This document shows positions 38,131 to 46,448 of a stretch of DNA of 64,000 nt, one piece after another. The position numbers were made by a program, and so were the translations under genes. How positions within the stretch are numbered: position 1 is the first letter of the stretch; each line of letters starts with the position of its first letter. The notes under the pieces are model-generated. The model ran no database searches. It saw only the letters and a list, made by a program, of their open reading frames with translations, and was not told the DNA's origin. The stretch spans positions 434,001-498,000 of the forward strand of contig NZ_CANLQB010000001.1 of the NCBI RefSeq assembly GCF_947493125.1, written 5' to 3'. This DNA comes from an uncultured Roseobacter sp. Its GTDB lineage: Bacteria; Pseudomonadota; Alphaproteobacteria; Rhodobacterales; Rhodobacteraceae.

Positions 38131-40277
38131 CGATGCAGGACATCATGATCGGAAAGGATCGTGCGTCTGTTGCTGAGCTGATCGGCAAAGGCGGTGAAGG
38201 CGAAGTCTATGCGATCAAAGGACGGGCAGGATTGGCCGTCAAAATCTATAAAGCGAATTTGCGCCCTAAGCGCGAAAACAAGGTGCGGGCAATGGTCGGC
38301 GAAGGTCTTGCCGTCCAGACTGAGCTGATCGCTTATCCTGGCGATATCGTGACAGACAGGAAGGGCAGCTTCCTCGGCTTCGTCATGCGGCTCGTATCGG
38401 GCTATCGACCGCTACACGAACTCTATAGTCCTAAATCACGGCTGCGTTTTTTTCCAAAGGCGGACTATCGTTTCGTGATCCACGTCGCATCGAACGTTGC
38501 ACGCGCTGTCGGTAAGGTCCATCAAACAGGATGCGTCATTGGTGACTTGAACCATTCGGGCATTCTCGTCGCAAGAGATGCGACGGTCGCACTAATTGAT
38601 GCGGATAGTTTCCAGTTTAGTTTGAACGGCACCTCTTATCCGTGCGTCGTCGGGGTGCCGGACTTCACTCCGCCCGAACTTCACGGAAAGAAACTTGCGA
38701 CGGTTGAGCGGACGATTGAGCACGACAATTTCGGCTTGGCGGTAGCGATCTTTCAACTGCTGTTCATGGGCAAGCACCCATACGCCGGAATTCGCAAGGG
38801 CAGCGAGACCTCAATTGGTGAGGACATTGCCCAAAACCGCTTTGCTTACTCGTTAGTGCGGCAGGCGCAGACGCAGACTAAACCGCCTCCTGGGGCTTTG
38901 GCACTCGATCTCTTTATGGGCACGATTGGCGATGCATTCGAAAATGCCTTTGGTCTAGCACCGAGCGCTCGTCCGAGTGCAAGCGACTGGATTCAGGTTC
39001 TGTCGAAGCTGGAAGCCTCGTTGAACCGCTGCAGTAGTGTAAGATCGCATTATTATCCGAGCACTGCGAAGAGTTGTGTGTGGTGTAAATTGTCAGCTCA
39101 AAGCGGTCTGGATATGTTTCCAGACTTCTCGGCAGTTGCACCGAATATATCGACTGACTCACAAGGCACGGAGCAAGCCATTCGCGAGATACTGGCATTC
39201 CGTTTTCCCGTGACTGGAGATTTGCTTCCAGCAGTCAGCGTTCGCGACATCAGTCCATCCTTGCGCGAAGCGCGAAACGGCAAGCGTGGGCATATGCTTC
39301 TTGGCCTGCTTATGATTGGCGGAGCGGTTGCAGGATTTATTGTTGCCGCGCCAGTATGGTTCGTCTGGATAGGCTTGGCGTTTTGGGGGTGGTCATTCGT
39401 CAGTGATCGCGAAGTATCGTCGGGTCCATTCCTTAAGGCCTTCAAGGACGCTGACGAGCGTGTTCAACAGGAGCTGGACGGCTTCTTGCAACGGAATGGC
39501 CTGACCGAAGTTGTAAAAGTTCGCGGCGATTTGGATGACGCTATCTCAGCCTATAAAGGGCATGACGATGCATTGGCCCGCCAGGTGATGATTTTGAAAT
39601 CCAACAGAGAGGCCCGTCAACGTCAGGCATTTCTCGATCAGTTTTCGGTACGGCGCGCCAATATCTCAGGGATTGGCCCGGCGAAGACCGCAACGCTGAT
39701 TTCTTTCGGCATCGAAACCGCAGGCGACGTCAAGCGTTCGTCGGTTTTGCAAGTACCCGGTTTTGGCGAGGTCATGACTGGGAAACTGATGGCATGGCGA
39801 AAAGCGCATGAGTCCCGCTTCAGATATAATCGCGCTCCGAATGCGCAGGACATAGCCGATGAAAAAGCGCTGCGAGGGCGGTTCATGGCTGAGAAAGCCA
39901 AGCTTGAAGCGACGATCAGAAACGGACTTGGCACATTGAGGAATGCCCGTGCCAAGATTGACGCGCTGCCAGCCCGGACGAAGAATGATCCTGCACTTTT
40001 GAATGCTTTGAAGGTACGTGGGCAGGCTGAGCGCGACTTGATTGAACTGTCCGCACCCGTCCCACCATCCACCGTTTCGCTGGCTCTAGCGACCTCCACG
40101 CGCCAACAGCAAAACCCACAGGGTTACACCAAGCCAGCACAGCAGAACACCGTCCGGACGCCCGGTGTTCCAAGCTGCCCAAGATGCAATTCGGCAATGA
40201 GGCGACGCTCTGGACGGTACGGAAAATTCTGGGGTTGCTCGAGATATCCAAGCTGTAAGGGAACAAGAAAAATCTGA
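38127..40277 (+). CDS. Ser/Thr kinase with membrane segment, HhH and topoisomerase-type zinc finger (triad member 3)
   Basis: Protein of 716 residues. The N-terminal kinase has a glycine loop GKGGEGEVY, K39 in LAVKIY, the catalytic segment GDLN (D140, N142) and DAD (158-160) in place of DFG. Hydrophobic helices follow (about 388-425), then a helix-hairpin-helix region (about 513-556, ISGIGPAKTATL and VPGFGEVM), a basic helical part, and a C-terminal zinc finger (C684, C687, C704, C710) like that of topoisomerase I. The layout matches kinases of TerY-P triads and E. coli YegI. DNA-binding ends suggest it senses or acts at DNA. Confidence 0.88.
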   Translation: MTMQDIMIGKDRASVAELIGKGGEGEVYAIKGRAGLAVKIYKANLRPKRENKVRAMVGEGLAVQTELIAYPGDIVTDRKGSFLGFVMRLVSGYRPLHELYSPKSRLRFFPKADYRFVIHVASNVARAVGKVHQTGCVIGDLNHSGILVARDATVALIDADSFQFSLNGTSYPCVVGVPDFTPPELHGKKLATVERTIEHDNFGLAVAIFQLLFMGKHPYAGIRKGSETSIGEDIAQNRFAYSLVRQAQTQTKPPPGALALDLFMGTIGDAFENAFGLAPSARPSASDWIQVLSKLEASLNRCSSVRSHYYPSTAKSCVWCKLSAQSGLDMFPDFSAVAPNISTDSQGTEQAIREILAFRFPVTGDLLPAVSVRDISPSLREARNGKRGHMLLGLLMIGGAVAGFIVAAPVWFVWIGLAFWGWSFVSDREVSSGPFLKAFKDADERVQQELDGFLQRNGLTEVVKVRGDLDDAISAYKGHDDALARQVMILKSNREARQRQAFLDQFSVRRANISGIGPAKTATLISFGIETAGDVKRSSVLQVPGFGEVMTGKLMAWRKAHESRFRYNRAPNAQDIADEKALRGRFMAEKAKLEATIRNGLGTLRNARAKIDALPARTKNDPALLNALKVRGQAERDLIELSAPVPPSTVSLALATSTRQQQNPQGYTKPAQQNTVRTPGVPSCPRCNSAMRRRSGRYGKFWGCSRYPSCKGTRKI

Positions 40278-40290
40278 GGAATATTCTGTC

Positions 40291-40765
40291 GGGTCAAGGG
40301 TCTTGGGCGCAGGAATGCTCCCAGGGCGATGGGGGTATCGGGGGAGAGCGCCATCACCCTGGTCGAGTTCAACGTCGAAACGCTGACGGCATCCAACCCG
40401 CGCAGGGGTTGGTCTCCATGAAATGGTCTGGGGTCAAGGGGGCAGGAACGCCACCCTGCCTATGGGGTGTTGGGGAGAGATGGCTTCTTCCTGACGAGTG
40501 GGATTGCAAAGGGGCCGGCGATACGCCCCTTGCTCCATGGTTCGGGTCCAGGGTGGAGAGGGATGTCTCCAAGCTCCTGGTCGGGATCAAACACCGATGA
40601 TGTTTGTATGCTGGCTTCTTGGCTCAATGCCGAGATGCCAGCATGTGCTTGGGGGATAGAACGGGGGAGCGCACACGCAGTGTGAAAGCGTCCCCCTTCT
40701 CAAGATGTACGGTACTACCGCACACATCTTGCAGTGAACGCGAAGCTAGATGTTGTCTCTAGATG
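40291..40765. ncRNA. Candidate large structured RNA with two related modules
   Basis: The 579-base gap between the kinase and excalibur genes has no convincing coding frame but dense pairing: CCAGGGCGATGG/CCATCACCCTGG (40321-40362, one mismatch), CCAACCC/GGGTTGG (40393-40412), CCACCCTG/CAGGGTGG (40451-40556), ATGCTGGC/GCCAGCAT (40608-40644), a GGGGGA/TCCCCC stem (40663-40696), CAAGATGT/ACATCTTG (40701-40731) and CTAGA/TCTAG (40746-40762). Two modules share GGGTCAAGGG (40291, 40431) followed by GCAGGAAYGC (40309, 40442) and then similar G-rich sequence, as after a duplication. Strand is not certain; the neighbouring genes are on the plus strand. Confidence 0.5.
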
Positions 40766-40856
40766 ACCTGTTGCCGGGATAGCAGCATCGGATCATTGAC
40801 CTTTGTCTGGTTGCCTGCAACCCTTGGCTGAATTTGAATGAGATGGTGATTGGGTA

Positions 40857-41420
40857 ATGATGGATTTTCGCATTTGGCTGGCGTCAGCCGCTTTTCTAGT
40901 GTCGGCATGTGCCGCAACCACTCCGGCTTCTATCGCACCGCTGGTGGAAAACGCATCAACGACTGAGCTGTGGCGGGAGCATCGCAATCCCTCCCTGTCA
41001 CCGCTTCAATTGGCCTTCGTTGAAGCCGAGTTAGCATCGCGCGGCCAAACCAGTTCTGGTCGATCTTACATTGGCCAGAGAACCGCAAGCGCCTTTGGCA
41101 AAGCGCTATATGCAAGGGGCAATGCGGCTGCCACCTCAGCCGATCTAGCCAACTGCTCAGACTTTGGATCGTCGTGGCAGGCACAGCGGTTCTTCTTGGA
41201 CGCTGGTGGTCCGCTCAGTGATCCGCATGATCTAGACCGTGACGGTGATGGTTTGGCCTGCGAATGGGGAACGACCCTTCGAAGCAGCGCGCGGAAAGCA
41301 ACGACTGTGAGAACGCCTGTGCGCACCCGTCGTACGTACAGCTCTCGATGCTATGTGGGGCCACGTGGTGGCACTTACACGATCACGGCCAGCGGTCGGA
41401 AGAACTACGGCGGATGTTAG
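40857..41420 (+). CDS. Excalibur-domain lipoprotein
   Basis: Protein of 187 residues with a lipoprotein signal (AAFLVSAC), a central helical region and an excalibur calcium-binding domain (NCSDFGSSWQAQRFFLDAGG then DRDGDGLACEW). A C-terminal Cys-flanked module follows (CYVGPRGGTYTITASGRK), often seen at the end of phage and mobile-element proteins. It would be anchored outside the cytoplasmic membrane. Its last bases overlap the start of the metallopeptidase gene (ATGTTAG). Confidence 0.8.
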   Translation: MMDFRIWLASAAFLVSACAATTPASIAPLVENASTTELWREHRNPSLSPLQLAFVEAELASRGQTSSGRSYIGQRTASAFGKALYARGNAAATSADLANCSDFGSSWQAQRFFLDAGGPLSDPHDLDRDGDGLACEWGTTLRSSARKATTVRTPVRTRRTYSSRCYVGPRGGTYTITASGRKNYGGC

Positions 41421-42391
41421 AACAGGCTCTGACTGACGCTCTCACACAATATGAAGAAACCATGGGTGAAGCTTTTCCTGTGGTGCCTAGACTTGTCGTT
41501 GTGGCGGATACAGCGTTTTGGGCCGCGGCAGAGCTTGAAGGCGAGGCCTTGGTGATCTCAGTGAGTACAGGCATCGTTGATACGCTTTCCGATCTATGGG
41601 GCCGTGCCTTTGCGGATGATGACTTCTGCAATGGGGTTGGGCAACCCATAGAAAGCACAGCAAGTGAGATGATCTATCTCGGTCTGATTTGGCTATTGTT
41701 GCATGAGTTACACCACTATCAGATGGGGCACTTTGCATTCACGGGGAGGTTGTCTCTAACCGAGGCCAACGCACCTAAAAGCTATGGCATCGCCACCCGT
41801 GAGAACGCGCAACTGGCAACACTCCACGCAATCGCACCTAACGACTGGGCTTTGGTCGAACCCTGTTTAGAAATGCAGGCAGATCATGACGCTATGGAAA
41901 TGCTACTGGATGCCTACTCGCCAGATGGGTGGAAATTGATCCGTAACAGGGCAGCGGCCATAGCTGCCATAATGATGCTGATCGAACGGGAAGAGGCAAA
42001 ACGAAGAGTTGAGCATGTCTCCCATCCAAAAGCTGCAACACGGATATTCCAGCTTCTAGGTCATGTGATGGAGATGCCCTTGATTCAATCCATACTAGCG
42101 CAGCAGCGGCCCGATCTGAACATCGACCCCACCCTACCGACTGACGACGAACAGGGGCGCTTCAATCGCGAGGTTGTCATTCCTTGCTTCTTCGATGCGG
42201 TCAATTTGGCAAGGATTGCTGCTGCCGAAACAATTCGCAGTGATCTGGGCGAGGCACAGGATTTCATTGGCGATATGCAGACTGCTAAGCTAGCTGATCC
42301 AAGTCAGTTTGATCAGTTCGTTACTGTCGGTGCAAAGCAATGGGGTGAATTGATAGCTGTAAACAGTCTGATCACCAGAGAGTATCGTTAG
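41414..42391 (+). CDS. Zinc metallopeptidase with HExxH motif
   Basis: Protein of 325 residues with HELHH at residues 97-101 in a hydrophobic helix, H106 shortly after, and a likely third zinc ligand in EPCLEMQADHDAME. The overall pattern, HExxH then E/D-rich helix then SHPKAATR, recalls peptidase families such as U49 (phage exclusion protein Lit), but I cannot assign it firmly. The ATG at 41414 overlaps the lipoprotein stop. No signal peptide is visible, so it should act in the cytoplasm. A broken relative of its C-terminus lies at 44569. Confidence 0.7.
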   Translation: MLEQALTDALTQYEETMGEAFPVVPRLVVVADTAFWAAAELEGEALVISVSTGIVDTLSDLWGRAFADDDFCNGVGQPIESTASEMIYLGLIWLLLHELHHYQMGHFAFTGRLSLTEANAPKSYGIATRENAQLATLHAIAPNDWALVEPCLEMQADHDAMEMLLDAYSPDGWKLIRNRAAAIAAIMMLIEREEAKRRVEHVSHPKAATRIFQLLGHVMEMPLIQSILAQQRPDLNIDPTLPTDDEQGRFNREVVIPCFFDAVNLARIAAAETIRSDLGEAQDFIGDMQTAKLADPSQFDQFVTVGAKQWGELIAVNSLITREYR

Positions 42392-42540
42392 CAACTTGGA
42401 TTATCGTGGTATCATGCGAACCTTGTCGAAAGCACCTTTATTGCAACTGTGCATAATCAACCAGATTTACTCGACCAAGAATGCTGTGGCTGGCATACTT
42501 GTTTGGATAGAAGCAAGTATTTTCACATTGGGAGGTATCC

Positions 42541-43512
42541 ATGGGTTGGAAAGGAACAATGCGGTCACTTGCTGCAACCGCGCGCCGCATGGAAAAAGAA
42601 GCAGAGCGTAAACATAAACAGCAGCTAAAGGAACGGATAGCAGCCGACGCCAGCGATGCGGTATCCGATTGGGAAAGATACATCGACAACTTGTTGTCGG
42701 TTCATACCAATCTGACACGTCGCATCGACTGGCATCGCATGATAGATAAACCGGCGCCTAAACAGCCACAGACCAAGAGCAGACATAGTGATCGAGCAAT
42801 GGCTGCGATGGTGGGCTTCAAGCCAGGTATGTTTGACTTCTTGACAGGCGGAACCAAGAAGAAAAAGAGCATTCTTGAACAGAATCTGAAGGCTGCAACA
42901 GAAAAGGACCGTATTGAGAACGAGCGCATTCTTCGAAAGTACGATGAAGATGTTGCAGAGTGGGAAAATGATCGTAGCTTAGCAAAACGTCTTGTTGACG
43001 GCGATATCCTTGCAATGCGCGAGGTTATTTCTGAACTTAAGTCTCTGAGTGAAAACGACCTTATTGGATCATCAGTAGAGTTTTCCATTTACGAGAATTC
43101 AGTGCTCGCAAGGCCACAAGTGCATTCCGATGAGGTAGTACCAAGCATGCGTCGCAAGCAACTTGCAAGTGGTAAACTTTCTGAAACCAAAATGCCTGTT
43201 GGTCAGTTCAACGAATTGTATCAGGATTATGTTGCCAGCGTTGCTTTAAAGGTAGCGGGTGACCTGTTCCAGGTTTTACCCATAGATGAGGTCTATGTTA
43301 CGTGTGAAGGTGAGATGCTGAACACAGCCACTGGGCATAAAGCACCGACACCAATCTTATCAGTGCAGTTTGTACGCAAGACCTTTGAGACGCTTAACTT
43401 GTCCAACATCGATCCGTCTGATTCAATGATAAACTTCAACCATAAGATGAATTTTTCAAAGACCAAGGGATTTACGTCGATTACTCCTCTCATGGAACCA
43501 TTTGAAGAGTAA
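42541..43512 (+). CDS. Coiled-coil protein of unknown function (MGWKGT start)
   Basis: Protein of 323 residues starting MGWKGTMRSLAATARRMEKE, a start I recall from uncharacterised proteins in other proteobacteria. The first 160 residues are charged helix with coiled-coil character, followed by a folded alpha/beta region ending in VSVALKVAGDLFQVLP and a strand-rich tail. No membrane segment. GGGAGG lies 6 bases upstream of the start. Function unknown. Confidence 0.65.
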   Translation: MGWKGTMRSLAATARRMEKEAERKHKQQLKERIAADASDAVSDWERYIDNLLSVHTNLTRRIDWHRMIDKPAPKQPQTKSRHSDRAMAAMVGFKPGMFDFLTGGTKKKKSILEQNLKAATEKDRIENERILRKYDEDVAEWENDRSLAKRLVDGDILAMREVISELKSLSENDLIGSSVEFSIYENSVLARPQVHSDEVVPSMRRKQLASGKLSETKMPVGQFNELYQDYVASVALKVAGDLFQVLPIDEVYVTCEGEMLNTATGHKAPTPILSVQFVRKTFETLNLSNIDPSDSMINFNHKMNFSKTKGFTSITPLMEPFEE

Positions 43513-43597
43513 GCCGAGACCCTAATCATGCCAGTTTGTGGGAGCGGCAGAGCATAAAATTTGACTACAAAATATAAGTAGAAAGCATTGGTGAATC

Positions 43598-44512
43598 ATG
43601 GGTCAAGCAAAACACTTGATGATGGAAATGGAAGAAGCTCTCTGGGAACCAGCGGAAGCATTTTTCCATTGCCCTGTTTGCGGCAAAGAGGTCGACGGGG
43701 AAGTTGAGCTACCCGTAGTATACGAAGAAAGCGACGAATATCATTTTCCTGTCAGTGTTTTCTGTTTTGAATGTCAAAATAGGTTCGACGGTTGGGTCAG
43801 GACGGATTGGGATAACTGCCGGATAAAGTTAGACGACTATCCACAGATAGATGTGACGGCTGCATCAGTGCAGGGTTATCCAGATCAAGACAGCTATGAC
43901 TACGACTACTATGAGTGGCTAGCAGAACAAGAGCCGCTCAGTCGCACCATTCGTGAAGCATTCGAACGAACAGTTTCTGATATTCGGGCTCTTGCTGATG
44001 GTGTTTCGGTTGATCCAAAATCCCAAATGTTGGCCCGTATGCTGCTTTCTCAGAGTATTACAGCATTGGAGGTTTTCTTAGCTGACTCACTCATGGTTAC
44101 CGTAGCGAACAGCACAGTGGGCCAGGATCGCTTATTCAGAGCAAAAAGCCTCGGTATCGGCACCATCAAGTTTGAACTCAAAGACGCTATAGGCTTCGAG
44201 TTTTTTGCTCGGGAGAAGCTGCTTGAGCATCTCCGGGCAGTTTCGTTTCATAACTTAAAAAAAGTCGATGGCTTATTCCGAACTGGCATTGGGGTTCAGG
44301 TTTTGACCGAAGGTGACGAGTTGGACGCTATAACCGCTGCAATAAGAATTAGACACGACTGCGTCCATCGAAATGGGATGGATCGAGACACAGGTCAAGT
44401 TCACCAGATAAGCAAAGAAGAGCTGCTAGACCTAACCAAAGCTCTGCAAAATCTAGTGACAGCATTGGATAGAAAAATAGAGAAATATGAGGAAATGCAG
44501 TCAAAAGATTGA
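43598..44512 (+). CDS. Zinc-ribbon protein with a HEPN-like RNase motif
   Basis: Protein of 304 residues. An N-terminal zinc ribbon (C25-x2-C28 and C56-x2-C59) is followed by an acidic Tyr/Asp-rich linker and a helical C-terminal domain containing RHDCVHRNG. That is an R-x4-H motif (R252, H257) of the kind that forms the RNase centre in HEPN domains. HEPN proteins often act as toxins in abortive infection. No separate antitoxin is evident next to it; the zinc ribbon could be a sensing or control part. Confidence 0.65.
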   Translation: MGQAKHLMMEMEEALWEPAEAFFHCPVCGKEVDGEVELPVVYEESDEYHFPVSVFCFECQNRFDGWVRTDWDNCRIKLDDYPQIDVTAASVQGYPDQDSYDYDYYEWLAEQEPLSRTIREAFERTVSDIRALADGVSVDPKSQMLARMLLSQSITALEVFLADSLMVTVANSTVGQDRLFRAKSLGIGTIKFELKDAIGFEFFAREKLLEHLRAVSFHNLKKVDGLFRTGIGVQVLTEGDELDAITAAIRIRHDCVHRNGMDRDTGQVHQISKEELLDLTKALQNLVTALDRKIEKYEEMQSKD

Positions 44513-44568
44513 ATCACGTCCGTTGACTCTTGCTAGCCTTCAGTTTTTGCTGCCGCGAAGAGCAATTG

Positions 44569-44761
44569 AGCAACTTGGCAAGAATTGCTGGCTCCGAGAC
44601 GATCCGTAGTGATCTTGGTGAGGCGCAGGAGGCCTTTTCTACGCGCTTCTCGCTCAATGAGAGTCAACCTACATGTCGGCGTGCAACGCTGGGGGGCCGT
44701 TGCCGAAGAAAAATTTGACAGCAGCATACCAGCCTACCCAACCATCCTCACACTCATATGA
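44569..44761 (+). pseudogene. Fragment of a second metallopeptidase gene, frameshifted
   Basis: The sequence encodes LARIAGSETIRSDLGEAQ, nearly identical to LARIAAAETIRSDLGEAQ near the end of the zinc metallopeptidase (DNA 42217-42262). After a frame change it continues VGVQRWGAVAEEKF, matching VGAKQWGELIAVN, and ends at the TGA at 44759. Only the last 60 codons or so remain. It shows that a paralogous copy once stood here and was mostly deleted. Confidence 0.7.
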
Positions 44762-45459
44762 TGGAGATGGCGTTCGACGTCGCCATGAACCCAGATAATC
44801 AACTGATCGACGGCAGTCGGGATGTCGCGTGTTGGCGCAGAGACTATCACAAACTCATGCAGCCCTTCGGGGCCATTTTCGGAAAGTGGATCGATCTGAC
44901 CGCTTGGAAGCCGTGGCAGTCGGTTGATCCCTTGCTGGATGATAGCAACTGCAGATCGATCAGGGGCTAGTTCCAATACGCCCCATCTGTCGTCAATGCC
45001 TTGCAAGGCGATGGCGTGGCCATTGATGGCACTATTGAGTTGCAGACAAAAGCGTTGTCCAAGCTTGAGCGTATCATCGGCGGTCTGGAGCGCGCTGTCC
45101 CGTTGGACGATTCCCATGGTAGATGGCACAAGCTGGATTGTTAAATGACCTTTGATGGCGTGTTCATCCAAATATTGCCGCCACCGTTTGGTCGGTGTGT
45201 CGGGGAATATCTGCGGCGATATCCTATGAGCCAAACTAAAGTGATGCTTGATCAACCATTGATGTGTCAGCATGGCAAAGGTCTTGTCGATCTGGCCTTT
45301 GCGCATGTTTCTTGCGTAGTCTTTGCCGTGAGGAATGGGATATCCCACCGCGTCATCCATGATCAGTTCTGGTGTTTTTCGCGGATCAAGATCGGCTAGT
45401 GCTTTAAGGATCGGGTAAAGTTGCGCCTTGTGGCTCGCATTTGTCGGATCAAAACTCAT
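44734..45459 (-). CDS. Protein of unknown function
   Basis: Protein of 241 residues with no signal peptide or membrane segment. It begins MSFDPTNASHKAQLYPILKA and has a basic middle (QWLIKHHFSLAHRI, KRWRQYLDEH). The C-terminal half, with HAIALQGIDDRWGVLELAPD, may form a small alpha/beta domain. I do not recognise the family. Its 3' end overlaps the metallopeptidase remnant on the other strand. Confidence 0.55.
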   Translation of the reverse strand: MSFDPTNASHKAQLYPILKALADLDPRKTPELIMDDAVGYPIPHGKDYARNMRKGQIDKTFAMLTHQWLIKHHFSLAHRISPQIFPDTPTKRWRQYLDEHAIKGHLTIQLVPSTMGIVQRDSALQTADDTLKLGQRFCLQLNSAINGHAIALQGIDDRWGVLELAPDRSAVAIIQQGINRLPRLPSGQIDPLSENGPEGLHEFVIVSAPTRDIPTAVDQLIIWVHGDVERHLHHMSVRMVG

Positions 45460-45557
45460 ATCTCAGTGCAAGCTTTCACTAGTGCCAAGATCGCGATTTG
45501 ATCTGTCGCGACCTTTCCCGGCCATCCTCAGTCCCTTTCGTGCCATAACGAAAGCGC

Positions 45558-45851
45558 TTAGGTTAGCTCCAAACGGATACCACGCCCAACAGCTTTAGCG
45601 GCACGCGCAAGGATACCCAGCGTAACCCCATCATGATCCGGGTCAAGCAGACGATTTAGTTGTGATCGGCTGGTATCAAGACGTTTTGCCATTTCCACTT
45701 TAGAAATACCCTGATCCTTCATGGCCTCAGCCAGTTGAAACGCAAGGACACGCTTCACGGCTACTTCGGTTGTTTCCTCGTAAGTGCCCTGATCCTTCAG
45801 GAAGTCATCGAATGACTCTCCTGCACGTCCTTTTTCAATTTTGTCTGTCAT
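45558..45851 (-). CDS. XRE-family antitoxin of a HigBA-like pair
   Basis: Protein of 97 residues with a helix-turn-helix in its second half (AEAMKDQGISKVEMAKRLDT then SRSQLNRLLDP), the layout of HigA-type antitoxins of the XRE family. It overlaps the toxin gene by four bases. It would neutralise the toxin and repress the shared promoter. Confidence 0.82.
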   Translation of the reverse strand: MTDKIEKGRAGESFDDFLKDQGTYEETTEVAVKRVLAFQLAEAMKDQGISKVEMAKRLDTSRSQLNRLLDPDHDGVTLGILARAAKAVGRGIRLELT

Positions 45852-46198
45852 CTCAAACCTCTCATTCTCTTCATTGCGGTGTCCAAATCTGCTTTGGGCG
45901 TCTTTTGTGTCTTCTTGATAAACCCATGTAGAAGGATCATCTCCCCTTCATGAGCGCAGAATAAAACACGTGCGATATTGCCCTTCTTCAGATTTGTCCT
46001 CACTTCCCAAAGCCCTTTGTGGCTGCTAATTGCACGGCACAGCGGCATACCAATAGGCCAACCAAACTCTGCGGTTCGAATGTCGTCTCCAACCTTTTTT
46101 CGATCATCATCTGATAGACCCAACAACCACTCGCGTACTGGCATTCTGCCGCTCTCCGATGAAAAAAATCGGGCTGGCAGCCGTTTTTTATCGTTCAT
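45848..46198 (-). CDS. HigB/Gp49-like toxin (RelE superfamily)
   Basis: Protein of 116 residues with the Gp49/HigB pattern: RMPVREWLLGLSDDDRKKVGDDI, then GLWEVRTNLKKGNIARVLFC and ILLHGFIKKTQKTPKADLDTA. Such toxins cleave mRNA on the ribosome. I use the ATG at 46198 (MNDKK); an in-frame ATG at 46213 lies inside the operator palindrome. Toxin-first order is typical for this family. It may stabilise the element. Confidence 0.82.
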   Translation of the reverse strand: MNDKKRLPARFFSSESGRMPVREWLLGLSDDDRKKVGDDIRTAEFGWPIGMPLCRAISSHKGLWEVRTNLKKGNIARVLFCAHEGEMILLHGFIKKTQKTPKADLDTAMKRMRGLR

Positions 46199-46205
46199 TC
46201 CTAAA

Positions 46206-46223
46206 TGTACCATAAAAGGTACA
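46206..46223. promoter_or_regulatory. Operator palindrome of the toxin-antitoxin pair
   Basis: TGTACC-ATAAAA-GGTACA is a perfect 6-6-6 inverted repeat just upstream of the toxin start. Its position fits autoregulation by the antitoxin. Confidence 0.6.
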
Positions 46224-46361
46224 CTCTGTCAAAGTTTTCCGTATACCTGTTTCTACCCGCTCATTACCCAAGATTGCCATCAGCTTGCCACGATAAGAAC
46301 AGGCTAAGCGTATGGGATTAATAAATTTTCTCTTGCGTGATTGAGAGAAGTAGTGGATGAT

Positions 46362-46376
46362 GTTCTATATTTGTTC
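46362..46376. promoter_or_regulatory. Alphaproteobacterial LexA (SOS) box
   Basis: GTTC-TATATTT-GTTC matches the alphaproteobacterial LexA site GTTC-N7-GTTC exactly. It lies 73 bases upstream of the small gene that is coupled to the serine recombinase, so DNA damage should raise recombinase expression. Confidence 0.65.
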
Positions 46377-46448
46377 TAACTGCGACTGTGCAACTAAAGC
46401 ACCGCGAAAAGAACGCATCACCCAGACATTTGAAAAGGAAACAAGCGC

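Noticed and set aside
40277-40860. OMEGA/HEARO-type guide RNA for a nearby nuclease
   Set aside because: Such RNAs accompany IscB or TnpB proteins with RuvC domains. The only HNH protein nearby lacks a RuvC part and is 4 kb away with the triad in between.
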